Assembly (NCBI RefSeq): GCF_014174495.1
Contig: NZ_JACJHR010000029.1
Span: 41,782-105,781 of the forward strand
Source: Amycolatopsis echigonensis
GTDB taxonomy: Bacteria; Actinomycetota; Actinomycetes; Mycobacteriales; Pseudonocardiaceae
Direction of reading: 5' to 3'
DNA: 64,000 nt
The notes beneath the pieces are model-generated. The model searched no databases. It was given only the letters and a program-made list of their open reading frames with translations, and was not told the origin of the DNA. A program made the translations under genes and the position numbers. Below, piece by piece: positions 54,902-63,114 of the stretch. Positions within the stretch are counted from its first letter, which is position 1. Every line of letters begins with the position of its first letter.

Positions 54902-56671
54902 TCACTCGGCGAGTTCGGACGTCTCCAGCCAGCGCGCCTCGACGTCGTCCTTCTCCGCCAGCACGGCCTTCAGGTCGGTGTTCAGCTCGATCAGCTTCTC
55001 CGGGTCGGTCGCCGCTTCCGCCAGCGCGGCGTGCAGCTTCTCTTCCCGCTTCGCGAGCTGGTCCAGCTTCCGCTCCAACCGGCCCAATTCCTTTTGCGCC
55101 GCACGGGTTTCCGCCGCGCTACGTTTGGCTTCGGTCTTCTCCGCGGGAGGTGCCTCGCGACGCGGCGCGGCTTCCTTCGCGCGAGCGCGGCGCTGCAGGT
55201 ACTCCTCGATGCCGCCAGGCAGGTGGGTGACCTTGCCGTCGCCGAGGAGCGCGTACGTGGCGTCACAAACCCGCTCCACCAGGTACCGGTCGTGCGAGAC
55301 CACCACCATCGTGCCCGGCCAGCCGTCGAGCAGGTCTTCGAGCTGCTGCAGGGTGTCGATGTCCAGGTCGTTCGTCGGCTCGTCCAGCAGCAGCACGTTC
55401 GGCTCGGCCATCAGCAACCGGCACAGCTGCAGCCGACGCCGTTCGCCGCCGGAGAGGTCGCCGACCGGCGTCCACTGGCGCGCGGCCGGGAAGCCGAGCT
55501 TCTCGCCGAGCTGCGACGCGGTCATCTCCTGCTTGCCGAACACGACGCGCCCCGCGACCTGCTCGATCGCCTGCAGCACGCGAAGATCAGCAGGCAGGTC
55601 GTCGAGTTCCTGCCGCAGGTGCGCGAGCGCGACCGTCTTGCCTTGGACCCGCCGTCCGGTCGACGATTCGACGTCGCCGCCCAGCAGCTTCAACAGCGTG
55701 GTCTTGCCCGAGCCGTTCACGCCGACGAGACCGATCCGGTCGCCAGGGCCGATCCGCCACGTGACGTGGTCGAGCAGCGTCCGGTCGCCGACGGACAGCG
55801 ACACGTCTTCCAGTTCCAGCACCGTCTTGCCGAGCCGGCGTTTCGCGAACGCCATCAGCTCCACGGAATCACGCGGCGGCGGCACGTCGGCGATCAGCGC
55901 CTCGGCGGCCTCGACGCGGTACCGCGGCTTCGAGGAACGCGCCTGCGGACCTCGCCGCAGCCACGCCAATTCCTTGCGCGCCAGGTTCTGCCGCTTCTCC
56001 TCCGCGGTCGCGGCGAGGCGGGCCCGTTCGGCGCGGGCGAAAATCCAGTCGGCGTAACCGCCTTCGTACTGCTCGACCCTGCCGTTCGCGACCTCCCACG
56101 TGAGGCTCGCGACGGTGTCGAGGAACCACCGGTCGTGCGTCACGACCACGACCGCGATCCGGCGGCCCAGCAGATGGTCGGCGAGCCAGCGAACGCCTTC
56201 GACGTCAAGGTGGTTGGTGGGCTCGTCGAGCACCACCAGGTCGAGTTCGCCGGTGAGCGCGGCGGCCAGCGCGACGCGACGGCGTTCTCCACCGGACAGG
56301 TTCGCGGTCGGGGTGTCGAGGCCGATCGCGGTGATGCCCAGACCGTCCACAATGGACCGGACGCGCGCGTCGGCGGCCCATTCGTGCTCGGCTCCGTAGC
56401 GCTGCAGCACCACATCGCCGACCGTGCTGCCCGTTGGCAGTTCGGTGCGCTGGGTGACGACGGCCATCCGCAGGTCGCGCACCTGGCTCACCCGGCCGGA
56501 ATCCGGCTCACTCAGTCCGGAAAGGACTTCGAGCAGCGTGGTCTTGCCGCCGCCGTTGAGCCCGACGACACCGATTCGCTGCCCCTCGGCGACGCCGAGG
56601 GAAACGTTGTCCAGCAACGGCTTCACACCGTAGGACTTGCTCACCGATTCCAGGTTGACCAGGTTGGCCAT
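54902..56671 (-). CDS. ABC-F family ATPase (Uup-like)
   Basis: A 589-residue soluble protein with two nucleotide-binding domains. Walker A motifs are GLNGGGKTTLLEVL and GVNGSGKTTLLKLL; signatures LSGGERRRVALAAAL and LSGGERRRLQLCRLL; Walker B LVVLDEPTNHLD and VLLLDEPTNDLD. A linker lies between the domains and a Uup-type coiled coil sits at the C-terminus (~520-589). ABC-F proteins act on the ribosome rather than as transporters. ATG 56671 follows AAAGGATCCGG. It is 38 bases downstream of ispE, as in related genomes. Confidence 0.94.
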   Translation of the reverse strand: MANLVNLESVSKSYGVKPLLDNVSLGVAEGQRIGVVGLNGGGKTTLLEVLSGLSEPDSGRVSQVRDLRMAVVTQRTELPTGSTVGDVVLQRYGAEHEWAADARVRSIVDGLGITAIGLDTPTANLSGGERRRVALAAALTGELDLVVLDEPTNHLDVEGVRWLADHLLGRRIAVVVVTHDRWFLDTVASLTWEVANGRVEQYEGGYADWIFARAERARLAATAEEKRQNLARKELAWLRRGPQARSSKPRYRVEAAEALIADVPPPRDSVELMAFAKRRLGKTVLELEDVSLSVGDRTLLDHVTWRIGPGDRIGLVGVNGSGKTTLLKLLGGDVESSTGRRVQGKTVALAHLRQELDDLPADLRVLQAIEQVAGRVVFGKQEMTASQLGEKLGFPAARQWTPVGDLSGGERRRLQLCRLLMAEPNVLLLDEPTNDLDIDTLQQLEDLLDGWPGTMVVVSHDRYLVERVCDATYALLGDGKVTHLPGGIEEYLQRRARAKEAAPRREAPPAEKTEAKRSAAETRAAQKELGRLERKLDQLAKREEKLHAALAEAATDPEKLIELNTDLKAVLAEKDDVEARWLETSELAE

Positions 56672-56709
56672 CCGGATCCTTTCCACTGTGGACTGTTGAT
56701 TCAAGCTTT

Positions 56710-57678
56710 TCAGGCGTGCACGCGCGGCGGCGCGTTGCGCGGCGCGTCGTCGCCGCCGACCACCCGGGCCCCGGGCACCGGGCCGTGCGCGACCCGCACC
56801 GTGCGGCAGACGCCCGCGCCGGACAGCTCAGCGGCCACCTCGACCGCGGTTTCCGCGTCGGAGCACAGGAACGCGCAGGTGGGTCCGGAGCCGGACACGC
56901 ATCCGGCCAGCGCGCCCGCGTTCACCCCGGCGCGCAGCGTGCGGCGCAGGCCAGGCCGCAGCGACACCGCGGCCGCCTGCAAGTCATTGCCGAGCAACAG
57001 GGCGAGTTGGCGAGGATCACCCGACGCGAGCGCCTCCACGACCGGCGTGTGCGATCCGATCCGCGGCGGTTTGCCGTCGGCGCGCAACCGGTCGAGTTCG
57101 CCGAACACTTTGGGCGTGGAGAGCCCCTCCTCGTCGAAGGCCAGCACCCAGTGGAACGTGTGCCGCGCGAGCACCGGCACGAGCTGCTCACCGCGGCCGG
57201 TGCCGAGCGCAGTGCCGCCGTACAGCGCGAAGGGCACGTCGCTGCCCAGCCGTCCGGCGACGGTGGCCAGCTCGTCGCGCGTGACGTCGAGCTTCCACAG
57301 CGACGAGAGCCCGACCAGCGCCGCCGCCGCGTCCGCGCTCCCGCCCGCCATGCCGCCGGCGACCGGAATGCCCTTGCGCAGCACGATTCGCACCTTCGGC
57401 TCGTCCGCGTCCGGCCGTCCGGCGTAGGAGGCCAGCTCGCGAGCCGCGCGCCAGGCGAGGTTGGCGCCGTCGGTGGGCACCGTGCGCTCCCCCTCGCCGT
57501 ACACCTCGAGCCCGGGCTCGTCGGCGGCCGCGACGGTCACCTCGTCGGTGAGCGAAAGCGCCTGGAAGACGGTGACCAGCTCGTGGAACCCGTCCGTCCG
57601 CAGGTCGCCGACGGCCAGGTGCAGGTTGACCTTGGCCGGGACCCGGACGGTGACTGGTGGAGGAACGACGGCGAGCAC
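56710..57678 (-). CDS. ispE: 4-diphosphocytidyl-2-C-methyl-D-erythritol kinase
   Basis: A 322-residue GHMP kinase of the MEP isoprenoid pathway that phosphorylates CDP-methylerythritol. The substrate segment PAKVNLHLAVGDLRTDGFHE and the ATP loop IPVAGGMAGGSADAAAALVGL are intact, as is GSGPTCAFL at the C-terminus. It starts at GTG 57678. In actinobacteria ispE normally follows ksgA directly; here ~2.7 kb lie between them. Confidence 0.96.
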   Translation of the reverse strand: MLAVVPPPVTVRVPAKVNLHLAVGDLRTDGFHELVTVFQALSLTDEVTVAAADEPGLEVYGEGERTVPTDGANLAWRAARELASYAGRPDADEPKVRIVLRKGIPVAGGMAGGSADAAAALVGLSSLWKLDVTRDELATVAGRLGSDVPFALYGGTALGTGRGEQLVPVLARHTFHWVLAFDEEGLSTPKVFGELDRLRADGKPPRIGSHTPVVEALASGDPRQLALLLGNDLQAAAVSLRPGLRRTLRAGVNAGALAGCVSGSGPTCAFLCSDAETAVEVAAELSGAGVCRTVRVAHGPVPGARVVGGDDAPRNAPPRVHA

Positions 57679-57779
57679 CCGTCCAGCCTACGTGGCTGCG
57701 CCGCGCCAGGTCCCGCCAGGAGAAAACGTCGGCGCAGAAGTTCCCCCAGTCGTCGTCCGGGAGTGGGCAGGCGGACTAG

Positions 57780-57800
57780 TTTGGAACTACTTTGGAACTA
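57780..57800 (+). repeat. 11-base-period direct repeat overlapping the Phd-like gene start
   Basis: tttggaacta occurs at 57780-57789 and again at 57791-57800, the second copy ending with the A of the ATG. One helical turn separates the copies. The position suggests an autoregulatory operator for the Phd-like protein. Confidence 0.5.
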
Positions 57801-58273
57801 TGCGCACTCCGGAGGCCAACCTGTCCGAGCTGTCCCTGCACCCGCGCCGGGTCGTCGAACAGCTCGAGGGTTCGCCGAGCCGTTCGGTCCGGATTCGCCG
57901 ACGGGAGAAGGACAAACCCGATCTGGTCCTGGTCACCGCCGAACGCGCCGAGCAGGTAGCGGCCGGGTTTTCGGCGACCGTCACGCTCCTCGTGGAGCTG
58001 ATGCGCCGCAGCAGCGAGACGGCCGCGCTCGCCGCTGACGCGCTGCCCGCCGCGTTCCCGTGGGCGCGGTACCTGTCGGCGGACGAGGTGCGGAGGTTCG
58101 CCGGCGAACTGGCCGAAACCCTGGAGCGAGCCGAATCCCTCGGCAACCCGGTGCCGTTCGCCGCCCTCGTGGCCACGTGGAAGCAGACCGCCGAGGCGCA
58201 CGCGGATCCGGAGCTCGCGGAGATCCTCCGCCGGAACGACCACAATGGACAGACTTCAGGACGGTTGTCCTAA
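57800..58273 (+). CDS. Phd/YefM-like antitoxin family protein, without adjacent toxin
   Basis: A 157-residue protein whose first ~50 residues match the prevent-host-death DNA-binding fold (NLSELSLHPRRVVEQLE, then VRIRRREKDKPDLVLVT). The remainder is helical (ATVTLLVELMRRSSETAAL, EVRRFAGELAETLERAE) and could form a partner-binding domain. It starts at ATG 57800 on top of a direct repeat. The next gene is convergent and is not a toxin, so this is an orphan antitoxin or an unrelated regulator. Confidence 0.78.
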   Translation: MRTPEANLSELSLHPRRVVEQLEGSPSRSVRIRRREKDKPDLVLVTAERAEQVAAGFSATVTLLVELMRRSSETAALAADALPAAFPWARYLSADEVRRFAGELAETLERAESLGNPVPFAALVATWKQTAEAHADPELAEILRRNDHNGQTSGRLS

Positions 58274-58324
58274 CAGTCCGGCCGCGTGACCCAATTCCTG
58301 GGGCGGCGCGTCCCGCGGATACGG

Positions 58325-58358
58325 CGAGGGCCGCTCCAACCGATTGGAGCGGCCCTCG
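58325..58358. terminator. bidirectional terminator hairpin
   Basis: A perfect 15-base stem (58325-58339 with 58344-58358) and four-base loop ccga lie between the convergent Phd-like and MetN-like genes. No T-tract is present on either strand. Confidence 0.88.
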
Positions 58359-58382
58359 AAAAACGGTTCGGCGAAAGGGAAA

Positions 58383-59396
58383 TCAGGCAGCGACCACGCT
58401 CTGCGGTCCGCGAACCGGCTGGCTCACGTGCGCGCCCCGGTCGGAGATCCAGGACAGCGCGGCGTCGGCCCGCTCGCCGCGGACACCGAGACGGAAGCGG
58501 GCGATCGGGGTGTCCCCGATGCGGGTGAGACCGCCGCCGATGGTGGCGAGTTCCACGTCGAAGCGGCTGGCCGCCTCGGGCAGCAACGCGCCCACCGACG
58601 CGAAACCGATCAGGACGACGTCGACCGAGCGGTCGTACTTCGCGGACTGGGCGCGCGACGTCTCGATCGACGGCAGCACCGCCTGCGCGGTCCAGCTGTC
58701 CGGCGTCGAGATCAGGTCGAGCACCGTGCCGCGCTCGACGATCGCGCCGTTGTCGAGCACCGCGACGTCGTCGCAGACCCGGCGGACGACGTCCGCGTCC
58801 GGCGTGGTGACGACGACCGTCACGCCCTGCTCGGCCCGCGCCCGGTCGAGCACGGCGAGCACCGCGCCGGCCTCCTCGGCGGCGACCCCGGCGGTCGGGT
58901 CGTCGGCGAGCAGCACGGCCGGTCCGGCGGCGAGCGCCTTCGCGACCGCGACCCGGCGCAGCTGGCCGTCGGTGAGTTCTTCCGGCTTCTGCGCGGCGCG
59001 GGCGGTGAGGCCGACCAGGTCGAGCAGCGAGCCGACCCGGCTGCGCCGCTGCGGGCCGTCGACGCCGAGCTGCTCCAGCGGGCTGGCGATGTTGCCGGCG
59101 ATGGTGCGCTCGGCGATCAGCTCCGGCTTGGTCCCGACGACCCCCAGCTGGCGGCGGATTTCCCGCAGCCGCTTGCCGTCGAGCGTCGCGGTGTTGAGGC
59201 CGTCGAGCCGCACGACGCCGCGGTCGGGACGCTCCTGCAGCGCGATGCAGCGGGCGAGGGTCGACTTGCCGGAACCGGACGGACCCACGACCCCGAACAG
59301 CGAGCCGGCTTGCACGTCAACGCTCACGTCGCGCAGCGCGGCGACCCGGTTTCCGTGGAAGGGAAAGGACTTGGACACGTTTTCGACAGTGATCAC
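58383..59396 (-). CDS. MetN-like ABC ATP-binding protein with NIL domain and degenerate catalytic motifs
   Basis: A 337-residue protein. An ABC nucleotide-binding domain covers residues 1-~235, and a C-terminal NIL domain (~258-330) is of the type that binds methionine in MetN. Walker A is intact (GPSGSGKST, 38-46). The Q-loop Gln is absent (VVGTKPEL), the signature is LTDGQ, Walker B ends DD (165-166) in place of DE, and the H-loop His is missing (TTPDADVV). No MetI permease or MetQ binding protein is adjacent. A SAM riboswitch and leader peptide lie upstream. It may be a methionine sensor or a low-activity ATPase for a distant permease. Confidence 0.85.
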   Translation of the reverse strand: MITVENVSKSFPFHGNRVAALRDVSVDVQAGSLFGVVGPSGSGKSTLARCIALQERPDRGVVRLDGLNTATLDGKRLREIRRQLGVVGTKPELIAERTIAGNIASPLEQLGVDGPQRRSRVGSLLDLVGLTARAAQKPEELTDGQLRRVAVAKALAAGPAVLLADDPTAGVAAEEAGAVLAVLDRARAEQGVTVVVTTPDADVVRRVCDDVAVLDNGAIVERGTVLDLISTPDSWTAQAVLPSIETSRAQSAKYDRSVDVVLIGFASVGALLPEAASRFDVELATIGGGLTRIGDTPIARFRLGVRGERADAALSWISDRGAHVSQPVRGPQSVVAA

Positions 59397-59500
59397 GAAA
59401 GGGCTCCAGGCAAACGAGGCGCGGCGCCGTTTCCGGGCGCGCCAGGCGTCATCGAATTACCGTCCACAGTGGACGGCGCAAGAAAGTGCGGAAAAAACGA

Positions 59501-59602
59501 TCAGGCGATGGCCATGGAGCGTCGACACGCACATACCGAGCGGCGACCTTCGTCGACTACACGTCGGCGGGTCAGCAGGAGCGGGCGGGTGACCCTCTTC
59601 AT
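59501..59602 (-). CDS. putative cysteine-type leader peptide
   Basis: A 33-codon open frame from ATG 59602, nine bases after a GGAGG. It contains PLLLTRRRVVDEGRRSVCAC, the pattern of the short actinobacterial leader peptides found ahead of sulfur-metabolism genes, with two Cys codons near the end. Ribosome stalling at the Cys codons could control downstream expression. A six-T run follows the stop directly (59492-59497). It ends 104 bases before the MetN-like gene. Confidence 0.75.
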   Translation of the reverse strand: MKRVTRPLLLTRRRVVDEGRRSVCACRRSMAIA

Positions 59603-59613
59603 CGAAAACAGCC

Positions 59614-59700
59614 TCCATCGGTCCTGGCGGTAGCACCTGCCCTGCGGAGGGTGGTTGCTGCGACTTCGGCGAGCCAGGTCTCTCAGTCGCTCGGGATGGA
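59614..59700 (-). promoter_or_regulatory. SAM riboswitch (S-box, SAM-I type)
   Basis: The transcript reads from tccatc (P1 5' arm, 59700-59695) to gatgga (P1 3' arm, 59619-59614). Hallmarks in order are the kink-turn gactgagagacctgg, gcagcaacc closing the junction, the P3 loop and aggtgctacc. This is the S-box core as seen in actinobacteria. The P1 3' arm overlaps the GGAGG of the leader peptide, so SAM binding would mask that ribosome binding site. No intrinsic terminator immediately follows. Confidence 0.87.
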
Positions 59701-59708
59701 CGCTTTCG

Positions 59709-59738
59709 AGTAAAGCCGATCCCATTGGCTGAACGCAA
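59709..59738 (-). promoter_or_regulatory. candidate promoter of the SAM-riboswitch transcript
   Basis: On the minus strand a -35-like ttgcgt (59738-59733) and -10-like tttact (59714-59709) are 18 bases apart. Transcription would start within ten bases of the riboswitch P1 stem, as expected. Confidence 0.5.
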
Positions 59739-60357
59739 GCGCGTTGGTGCAGATCACACGTCTGGTGGTGCCCGCATACCGGGACGCCCGTCCTGTTCCG
59801 CGAAACCCGGAACCTCGGTCGCCGAACAGTGCCTCGACCTGCGAAACGCTCGTGACGAGCGTCGTTCGCGAACTAGTTCGTTCCACTGTGGACGATCAAG
59901 GATCTTTATGGAACAAGACTTTTTTCGTTGTCAAGGGCGCTTCGCTCCCAGGCCTCGGCGCTCGGCTCGGCGGGTCCACGGCCGGGTCGAGATAGGTCAC
60001 CGGAGCGAAGCACCTCCGGTCGCGCCGCGGAACAATCGGGAGCGGGGAGCACGCGGACTCCCCCGAATGCCGCGGGCCGGACGAGCCGCTCGTCACAGCT
60101 TCCACCGCGCTCACGCCATGACCGAGAGTAGTGGCGCGGCCCCGAATCGCCCACGATCAGCGATGACGCAAACCCAGCTCCCGATCGCGGAATACCCGCC
60201 GCGCTCCCGCCGTTGAACAGCGAAAACGAGCTCGACTGGCGAAGGTGTACCGCGATGGGGGAGGTGCTCGCCACGCCTGCGAAGGAGCGCGAGGGAGAAG
60301 GCGGACCAGCGACGGTACTGGGGAACCCAGCGTCGTCGTCGCGGCAGGGGTTCCTGC
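59739..60357. other. gene-free stretch upstream of the riboswitch
   Basis: About 620 bases between the riboswitch promoter and the ksgA stop hold no gene I can support; short open frames lack ribosome binding sites and protein-like composition. Overlapping short palindromes (gttcgcgaac, cgaactagttcg) lie at ~59863-59880. Composition is less GC-rich than the neighbouring genes at ~59880-59940. Confidence 0.55.
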
Positions 60358-61200
60358 TCAGTTTCCGGCAGCCGCGATCCGGGCGAACGCGTGCACGTCC
60401 AGCTGCTCCCCGCGCGTCTTCGGATCGATCCCCGCCTCCGCGAGCAACTCGCCAGCCCGCTCGGCGGAACCGGCCCACCCCGCCAAAGCCGCCCGCAATG
60501 TCTTGCGCCGCTGAGAGAACGCCGCGTCGACCACAGCGAACAGCCGCGCGCGGTCCACGCCGGACACCGGATCAGTCCGGGTGAACGACACCAGCGCGGA
60601 ATCGACGTTCGGCACCGGCCAGAACACCGCACGCGGCACCGCGGCGACCTTGCGCGCCGGGCCGTACCAAGCGAGCTTCACGCTCGGCACGCCATAGGTG
60701 CGGCTGCCCGGTCCGGCAGCCATCCGGTCGGCGACCTCGGTCTGGACCATCACGAGCCCGCCGCGCAGCGACGGCAGTTCGGCCAGCAGGTGCAGCACCA
60801 CGGGCACCGCGACGTTGTACGGGAGGTTCGCCACGATCGACACCGGCTCCGCCGGCAGATCGGCGGCCCGCACCCGCAGCGCGTCAGCTCCGACAACGGT
60901 CAGCCGGTCCGCTGCCTCCGGCGCGCGCTCGGCCACGGTGCGCGGCAGGCGGGCGGCGAGTACCGGGTCGACCTCCACAGCGATGACCTGAGCGCCCGCG
61001 GCGAGCAGCCCCAACGTCAGCGAGCCGAGACCGGGCCCGACCTCCAGCACGACGTCCCCCAGCCGCACGCCGCCGAGTTCGACGATGCGGCGGACCGTGT
61101 TGGGGTCGTGCACGAAGTTCTGCCCGAGCTTCTTCGTGGGCCGGACGTCGAGTTCGTCGGCCAGCCCGCGGATTTCGGCAGGTCCCAGCAGTTCCACCAC
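60358..61200 (-). CDS. ksgA: 16S rRNA (adenine1518-N6/adenine1519-N6) dimethyltransferase
   Basis: A 280-residue KsgA/RsmA that dimethylates two adjacent adenines in helix 45 of 16S rRNA late in 30S assembly. The start is LDVRPTKKLGQNFVHD, SAM motif I is VVLEVGPGLGSLT, and the catalytic motif NLPYNV is present. GTG/ATG at 61200 gives MVELLGPAEIRGLADE. rpfB lies upstream on the same strand and ispE, its usual downstream neighbour, is displaced by the riboswitch/MetN-like insert. Confidence 0.96.
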   Translation of the reverse strand: MVELLGPAEIRGLADELDVRPTKKLGQNFVHDPNTVRRIVELGGVRLGDVVLEVGPGLGSLTLGLLAAGAQVIAVEVDPVLAARLPRTVAERAPEAADRLTVVGADALRVRAADLPAEPVSIVANLPYNVAVPVVLHLLAELPSLRGGLVMVQTEVADRMAAGPGSRTYGVPSVKLAWYGPARKVAAVPRAVFWPVPNVDSALVSFTRTDPVSGVDRARLFAVVDAAFSQRRKTLRAALAGWAGSAERAGELLAEAGIDPKTRGEQLDVHAFARIAAAGN

Positions 61201-61298
61201 CGGACGAGCCTACCCAGCGCCGCCCGCGACCCTGCTCGCGGCACGAAAAAGCCGGTGGCCGCGGGCACGAAGCCCACGACCACCGGCGGAAAACCCGA

Positions 61299-62765
61299 TC
61301 AGGCGCGCTGGCCGCAGACCGGCCAGGCGCTGTAGCTGCCGCCGCGAGCGTCGCGGACCTTCTCGGCCACCGCGATCTGCTGCTCCCGGCTCGCCTGGTT
61401 CGGCAGCGAGGCGTACTGGTCACCGCCGTAGGCGTCCCAGGTCTGCTTGTCGAACTGGAGGCCGCCGTAGTAGCCGTTGCCGGAGTTGATGGCCCAGTTG
61501 CCGCCCGACTCGCACTGCGCGATGCGGTCCCACGCGGACCCGTCGCCGATCGCCGGCTGCGGCGGCTGCTTGGTGCCGACCTTGATGATCTTGGCCTTGG
61601 CCTCGACGAGGGTCTTCTCCGAGACCTGCTCGCGAGAGATCTCTTCGCCGTTGCGCTTGGTGACCTTGTAGGTCACCAGCTTCTTGCCCGGCGTGCCCGG
61701 GTCCTCGACGCTCTGCTGGCCCTGCAGCTGCGTCGGGTCGTCGACCTTCTGCACCTCGGGGTCGATGGTCTCTTCCTGGTTGACCATCGACACGCCCATG
61801 CGGCTGACGTGGACCTCGGCGCCGTTCTTCAGGCTGACGTCGAGGCCGCCCTCGATCGCGTCGTCCGGGCCCAGGTTCAGCTTCAGGTCGGAGACGAGCT
61901 CCTTGGTGGTCACCGCGTTGGTGCTCACCTGGCGCGGCGCGTTGGTGCCGTCGAAAAGCGTGATGTGCTTGAGGGTCTTGACCTGGACGGTGGAGCCCTC
62001 GAGCGGCAGTTCGCCGGACGACGGCATCGACGTCCACGCGCCCTGCGAAAGCATGCTGCCCATGCCGAGCTGGTTCATGGCCTCGCCGAGCGTGGTCGCC
62101 CGGACCCAGGAGGGCCGCGACACGCCGTCCACGACGAGGTTCAGCTGACGGCCGCGCTCGAGCTTGATGACGCCGCCGTCGCCGACCTGCGCCTGCGGAG
62201 AGGGCGAAAGCGCGTCGTGCTCGCCGACCGACAGGCCCGCGTCCTTGAGCACCTCGCCGACGGTGCCGCCGTAGCTGTGCACGGTCTGCTGGTGGCCGTC
62301 GACGTCGACGGTGATGCTCTTGTTCATCGCGAGCGCCGCCGCGCCGCCACCGCCGACGGTGACCAGCAGCGAAAGCACGGCGCCCTTGAGGAAGCGGCGC
62401 TTCCAGGTCTTGGTCGCCTCGCGCAGCCCTTCCTCGACCGCGGCCTTCTTGGCCTGCGGGGAGGCGGTGCGGTCCTGCTCGACCTCGTCCGGGAGGACGA
62501 GCGGCGGAAGCATCGTGGTTTCCGCGTTGATGAGGCGGATCAGCTCGTCGACGTCGACGTCGATTTCCGACATCAGAGCGTCGGCGTCCGGGCCGAGCGC
62601 GGCGAGCACGTCCTGCTCGGTCACGCGAAGCTCGTCGGAGAAGTCAAGCTGCCCGTAGGCGGTGTCCTCGAGCTCGCGGTCGAGCACGGCCACCGAGGAC
62701 TCGGAGGAGGAGAAATACGCCGAACCCGCGTCAAGACGCGAGTCATCCTGCCGACTACCAGTCAC
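61299..62765 (-). CDS. rpfB: resuscitation-promoting factor RpfB
   Basis: A 488-residue RpfB. It has a cytoplasmic acidic N-terminus (~1-120), one membrane helix (~125-147), three DUF348 domains (~150-330) and a G5 domain (~335-405). The C-terminal Rpf muralytic domain (~412-488) has its catalytic Glu in AQCESGGNWAINSGNGYYGGLQF. It cleaves peptidoglycan to wake dormant cells, usually with RipA. GTG 62765 follows GAAAGGGAAC. A Crp/GlxR-like site is ~270 bases upstream. The N-terminal cytoplasmic part is longer than in mycobacteria. Confidence 0.95.
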   Translation of the reverse strand: MTGSRQDDSRLDAGSAYFSSSESSVAVLDRELEDTAYGQLDFSDELRVTEQDVLAALGPDADALMSEIDVDVDELIRLINAETTMLPPLVLPDEVEQDRTASPQAKKAAVEEGLREATKTWKRRFLKGAVLSLLVTVGGGGAAALAMNKSITVDVDGHQQTVHSYGGTVGEVLKDAGLSVGEHDALSPSPQAQVGDGGVIKLERGRQLNLVVDGVSRPSWVRATTLGEAMNQLGMGSMLSQGAWTSMPSSGELPLEGSTVQVKTLKHITLFDGTNAPRQVSTNAVTTKELVSDLKLNLGPDDAIEGGLDVSLKNGAEVHVSRMGVSMVNQEETIDPEVQKVDDPTQLQGQQSVEDPGTPGKKLVTYKVTKRNGEEISREQVSEKTLVEAKAKIIKVGTKQPPQPAIGDGSAWDRIAQCESGGNWAINSGNGYYGGLQFDKQTWDAYGGDQYASLPNQASREQQIAVAEKVRDARGGSYSAWPVCGQRA

Positions 62766-63114
62766 CGGGTCGTTCCCTTTCCCAAGACACCGCGCGATCG
62801 TCGCGCGTCGTCCTTCGTTCGCGACGCACCCTCAGGTGCGCCTCTCAAGTCCGACACCCCCAGCCAGCGCCATCGTCACGGTTCCGAGTCGTACCAACCT
62901 CGGTTCCGCTTCCCCGACGTGCACTGACGTGACTGGTGGGCGTATCAGCCGGCTCCGCTGCGCGGTACCGACCGGCACGATCACGGGACAGTAACGGGTG
63001 TCGGCAGGTTGCGCAAACACCCCCCGGAGTGTCGTGACTTGTGTCACTCATCAGGTGGACGAATGCGCGGTCTCGAATGTCGCAATCCGTGCAACCCGTT
63101 GTGACACTACGGAA
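62766..63114 (-). other. long 5' leader region of rpfB
   Basis: The ~350 bases between the tatD stop and the rpfB start hold no gene. They contain the Crp/GlxR-like site at 63033-63048 and several short inverted repeats (for example gcgcgatcgtcgcgc around 62791). Some rpf genes in actinobacteria have c-di-AMP riboswitches in this place, but I could not match the conserved elements convincingly. Confidence 0.5.
63033..63048. promoter_or_regulatory. Crp/GlxR-like site upstream of rpfB
   Basis: cgtgacttgtgtcact carries the core GTGA-N6-TCAC of the Crp/GlxR consensus, with both outer bases changed. rpf genes are known targets of Crp-type regulators in mycobacteria and corynebacteria, which supports the call. 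Confidence 0.55.

Noticed and set aside
59863..59880. Overlapping palindromes gttcgcgaac and cgaactagttcg as an operator or attachment site
   Set aside because: They are short, lie in a gene-free stretch with no adjacent promoter or integrase, and could be chance.
59725..60216. A 163-codon open frame upstream of the riboswitch
   Set aside because: It has no ribosome binding site and a random-looking Arg/Ser-rich composition, and it crosses the predicted promoter of the riboswitch transcript.
62766..63114. c-di-AMP (ydaO) riboswitch before rpfB
   Set aside because: Fragments such as gcggagccgg and ggggaagcggaacc are reminiscent, but I could not place the paired helices. It is kept only as a test to run.
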